61,381 nt of DNA from positions 1 through 61,381 of the forward strand of contig DATKIB010000056.1 of NCBI GenBank assembly GCA_035509915.1, read 5' to 3'. The notes beneath the pieces were generated by a model. It worked only from the letters and a program-made list of their open reading frames with translations, was not told the origin of the DNA and did not search any database. Origin of the DNA: Bog-564 sp035509915. Its GTDB lineage: Bacteria; Actinomycetota; Acidimicrobiia; Acidimicrobiales; UBA8190. Positions 58,864 to 61,381 of this stretch are shown in pieces (the stretch's first letter is position 1; every line of letters begins with the position of its first letter). Position numbers and translations under genes: made by a program.

Positions 58864-60450
58864 TCAGTGTTGCAGCATCGCCTCGACGAGGGACGGCCCC
58901 GGCTCGGCTAGCGCGCGCTCTAGCTGGGCGGTGAATTGCTCCGCGTCGGTCGCCCGGGTGGCGGGCACGCCCATTCCCCGGGCGAGCGCCACGAAGTCGA
59001 GGTCGGGATGGTCGAGCTCCAGCATGGCGCTCGCCCGCGGCCCGGCCTGTCCGGCCCCGACCCGGCTCAGCTCCCACTTCAAGATGGCGTAGGAGTGGTT
59101 GTTGAGCACCACAGTTGTGACGTCGAGGCCCTCGCGCGCCTGGGTCCACAGCGCCTGGAGGGTGTACATCGCGCTCCCGTCGGACTCGAGGTTGATCACC
59201 CTGCGATCCGGGCACCCGACTGCAGCGCCCGTTGCGACCGGCATGCCCTGCCCGATGGCGCCGCCGCTCAGGCAGAGCCAGTCGTGGCGAGGAGCGCCGG
59301 CTGTGGCCGCAGGGAGAAACACGCTCGAGGTGTTGGCCTCGTCGGACACGATCGCCCCTTGCGGCAACAGCGCACCGACGGCGGCGGCTACAGACTCGGC
59401 CGTGAGGGCACCGCTCGGTCTCCCGGGTCGCTGTGGGGTCGGCGAGCCGGAGCCCCCGCCGGCCCCCCCTCCGGCGTGTCCCTCTGCTCCTGCACGATCA
59501 GCCCCGAGCGCCTCCGCCAGGGCCTCGAGGGACCCGGGCGCGTCGGCCGAGGCCTCGGCGAGCACGTGCACCTCGCAGTCCCCGGGGACGAGGTAGCCGG
59601 GCAGGTTGGGATATGCGAAGAACGAGACCGGGGCACCGGCGTCCACGAGCACCAGGTGCTTCAGCCCACCCAGCGCGGCGATGGCGAGCTCGGCAAGGTA
59701 GGGCAGCCGCTCGATCTCCGGGAGCCCTCCGCCGCGCTCGATCCTCGCGGGCAGGGTCTCGCACAGCAGCTTGGCGCCCGTCGCTCTGGCGACCCGACCG
59801 GCTGCCAGAACACCCCGCTCGCGAAGCGCCGTGCCGCCGAGGAGAATTCCCGCCGGCTCCCCCGAGGCGAGCGCCTTTGCGGCACCTTCGACCGAGTCAC
59901 CTCCCGCCACCTCGCGTGCACGGCGGGCAGCGGGCGCAGCGGGTGCATCGACCTCGGTCCACGACAGGTCCGCTGGTGCCACGAGGGTCGCCACCCCGCA
60001 AGGCGGACCGTACGCGGCGCTCACCGCCTCGGCTGCGTCGGTCGCGAGCGACCGAGCCGCGGCGGACTGTCTGAACCAGACCGACACCGGGCGCGCCAGG
60101 CTCTCTATGTCCGAGGCGAGCGGAGGGTCGAGGTGCAGGTGATCGGTCGCGTGGTCGCCGACGATGTTCACGATCGGGGTGCGCGCCCTGCGCGCGTTGT
60201 GGAGGTTCGCGATCCCGTTGCCGAGCCCGGGGCCGAGGTGCAGCAAGGTGGCCGCAGGCCGCCCCGTCACCCTGCCGTAGCCGTCGGCTGCACCGGTAGC
60301 CACTCCCTCGAACAGAGCGAGCACGGCCCTCATCTCGGGCACCTCGTCGAGGGCGGCCACGAACTGCATCTCGGACGTGCCGGGGTTTGTGAAGCACACC
60401 TCCACGCCGCTCGTCACGAGGGTGCGCATGAGGGCCTGGGCGCCCTTCAT
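58864..60450 (-). CDS. TPP-dependent enzyme, acetolactate-synthase large-subunit homologue
   Basis: This 528-residue protein has MKGAQALMRTLVTSGVEVCF, then FTNPGTSEMQFVAALDEVP, FEGVATGAADGYGRVTGRPA (catalytic Glu) and the C-terminal TPP domain GGAIGQGMPVATGAAVG and NLESDGSAMYTLQALWTQ. A Gly/Ser/Pro-rich linker (~328-345) joins the domains. These IlvB-like proteins may act on keto acids other than pyruvate. The start overlaps the oxidase stop as ATGA, so the oxidase product may feed this enzyme. Confidence 0.88.
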   Translation of the reverse strand: MKGAQALMRTLVTSGVEVCFTNPGTSEMQFVAALDEVPEMRAVLALFEGVATGAADGYGRVTGRPAATLLHLGPGLGNGIANLHNARRARTPIVNIVGDHATDHLHLDPPLASDIESLARPVSVWFRQSAAARSLATDAAEAVSAAYGPPCGVATLVAPADLSWTEVDAPAAPAARRAREVAGGDSVEGAAKALASGEPAGILLGGTALRERGVLAAGRVARATGAKLLCETLPARIERGGGLPEIERLPYLAELAIAALGGLKHLVLVDAGAPVSFFAYPNLPGYLVPGDCEVHVLAEASADAPGSLEALAEALGADRAGAEGHAGGGAGGGSGSPTPQRPGRPSGALTAESVAAAVGALLPQGAIVSDEANTSSVFLPAATAGAPRHDWLCLSGGAIGQGMPVATGAAVGCPDRRVINLESDGSAMYTLQALWTQAREGLDVTTVVLNNHSYAILKWELSRVGAGQAGPRASAMLELDHPDLDFVALARGMGVPATRATDAEQFTAQLERALAEPGPSLVEAMLQH

Positions 60451-61381
60451 CTTGCTCTCACCTCGCCGTCACGCTCTGCTTTCAACTCGCCGTCAGCCGG
60501 ATCGAAGATGACACCCGGGCCGAGGATGCCGTTCGGGTCGAAAGCCTCCTTGATCCTCTTCATGAGAGCGATCTTGACCGGGTCCTCGAGCCGGATGAAG
60601 TAACGCCTCTTCTCCGTGCCTATCCCGTGCTCTCCCGAGACCGCGCCCCCGAGCTCCGACCCTGCGCTGAAGAGGGCTTCCAGCAGGGTGCCGCGGCGCT
60701 CCTCGTCGGGTTGGAACACCGAAAGGTGCACATTGCCGTCCCCTACGTGACCGCAGCCGCTCACGAGCGCGCCATGCTCCTCTGCGATGGCCCCGACCTT
60801 GGACATGTACACGGGGACGCTCGCGCGCGGGACGACGGTGTCGACGATGTCGTTGGCCCCGAGGGCCTTGGCGACGAAGAACGCCTTCTCGCGCGCCTCG
60901 ATCAGCTGCCGTGCGGCGTGCGGCGGGAGCACGTACACCTCCATGGCGCCGAGCTCCACGAGAAGCTCGCCGAGGTTTGCGACGTCCTCGTCGAGCCGGT
61001 CCTCGTGGCCGTTCTCGAGGACGACCACGAGGTACGCGAAGGCCGTCTCCTGGACCGCCTTGGGGATCCCGAGGTCTAGCCCGACGTTGGTCGTGATCGC
61101 ACCCATCGTGAGCATGTCCACGTACTCGAGGATCAACGGCGACAAGCCGCTCCCGATTATCCGGGGCACCGCCGCCGTCACGGAGTCGAGGGCGCCAAAC
61201 GGGGCGAGCACGGTCGCGGCGTGCGACAGGCGGGGGTGCAGCTTCAGCGTCGCCTCGGTCACGAAGGCCAAGGTGCCCTCCGAGCCCACGATCAGCTGGG
61301 TCAAGTCGTAGCCGGTGGAGGTCTTCGCGAGCTTTCCCCCCGTGCGGATCACCTCTCCCGTGGCGAGCACGGCCTCGAGAC
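60447..61381 (-). CDS. FAD-linked glycolate/D-lactate oxidase subunit (GlcD-like), cut by window edge
   Basis: The C-terminal ~311 residues of a VAO-type flavoenzyme are present: GGKLAKTSTGYDLTQLIVGS with EGTLAFVTEATLKL, DMLTMGAITTNVGLDLGIPK, SGCGHVGDGNVHLSVFQPD and GAVSGEHGIGTEKRRYF. These are GlcD/DLD features with the late metal or substrate histidines. The FAD-binding N-terminus lies beyond the right edge. It probably oxidises a 2-hydroxy acid and is coupled to the TPP enzyme. Confidence 0.92.
   Translation of the reverse strand, partial: LEAVLATGEVIRTGGKLAKTSTGYDLTQLIVGSEGTLAFVTEATLKLHPRLSHAATVLAPFGALDSVTAAVPRIIGSGLSPLILEYVDMLTMGAITTNVGLDLGIPKAVQETAFAYLVVVLENGHEDRLDEDVANLGELLVELGAMEVYVLPPHAARQLIEAREKAFFVAKALGANDIVDTVVPRASVPVYMSKVGAIAEEHGALVSGCGHVGDGNVHLSVFQPDEERRGTLLEALFSAGSELGGAVSGEHGIGTEKRRYFIRLEDPVKIALMKRIKEAFDPNGILGPGVIFDPADGELKAERDGEVRAR

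Noticed and set aside
1..61381. CRISPR array, rRNA genes, riboswitches
   Set aside because: No regularly spaced repeats, rRNA signatures or riboswitch-like leaders were seen in any intergenic stretch.

Overview
The window is high-GC DNA with long polar operons joined by ATGA, GTGA or TGATG overlaps, frequent GTG starts and a mycothiol-dependent formaldehyde dehydrogenase. Together these point to an actinobacterium. The gene style suggests class Acidimicrobiia or a relative, but that placement is an inference.

Region A (1-11.5 kb) is the right part of an integrative conjugative element. Its type IV secretion operon runs leftward: VirB2-like pilin, VirB6/TrbL-like channel, an SCO6880-type protein plus a separate VirB4 ATPase, a VirB8/TcpC-like protein, a VirB1-like SLT-NlpC/P60 cell-wall hydrolase, a 61-residue protein carrying a canonical sliding-clamp motif (QLSLF), the VirD4 coupling protein and a further cut-off gene. 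The DNA upstream of this operon carries repeated GGTGACG sites. Behind it are cargo genes: a truncated methyltransferase, a MerR-PP2C phosphatase fusion, a small SpoT-like HD hydrolase and a chloramphenicol phosphotransferase-like kinase.

Region B (11.5-16.6 kb) is the most striking part. It is a leftward operon with a complete bacterial ubiquitin-like conjugation set (single-domain multiubiquitin-type Ubl, Prok-E2_E-type E2, fused JAB/JAMM peptidase-E1). The set is coupled to two STAS-like-GHKL ATPase proteins, a DUF4325 (STAS-like)-winged-helix protein and a small membrane protein. The module has an internal promoter and a perfect 13-bp-stem hairpin. It is bracketed by two 19-bp direct repeats, TGGGTTTACTGAATACTTT. 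The right copy lies exactly where a second VirB4-like gene has been cut off, so the repeats look like attachment or recombination junctions. I read this as a candidate defence or signalling cassette in which ubiquitin-like tagging is controlled by a partner-switch-like circuit.

Region C (16.6-26.6 kb) holds the remnant VirB4/VirD4 pair, then metabolic chromosome: cytochrome P450, amidase, ROK/polyphosphate-glucokinase-like kinase, LapA-like protein, MDR oxidoreductase, a thiolase/OB-fold pair and an SDR. It ends at a tRNA-Arg(ACG).

Region D (26.6-36.8 kb) starts with an IS481-type element inserted against the tRNA, whose 3' end is duplicated on the far side of the element. Next come a VapB-VapC-nucleotidyltransferase triad, formate dehydrogenase with S-(hydroxymethyl)mycothiol dehydrogenase (formaldehyde to CO2), a three-gene operon (SCP2-PhyH fusion, CrtC/DUF7064-like protein, APH-type kinase), a decayed tRNA-like fragment and small hypothetical genes.

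Region E (36.8-61.4 kb) is chromosomal: recC-recB-recD, an HNH-motif lipoprotein, a MoaD-like/BNR-propeller pair, a secreted GH15-like protein, an amidohydrolase/class II aldolase/branched-chain-type substrate-binding-protein operon, a hotdog thioesterase divergent from a MOSC-like protein with overlapping start codons, VOC and PIG-L proteins, a ComF-like phosphoribosyltransferase, peroxiredoxin, a TPP enzyme and a GlcD-like oxidase cut by the window edge.
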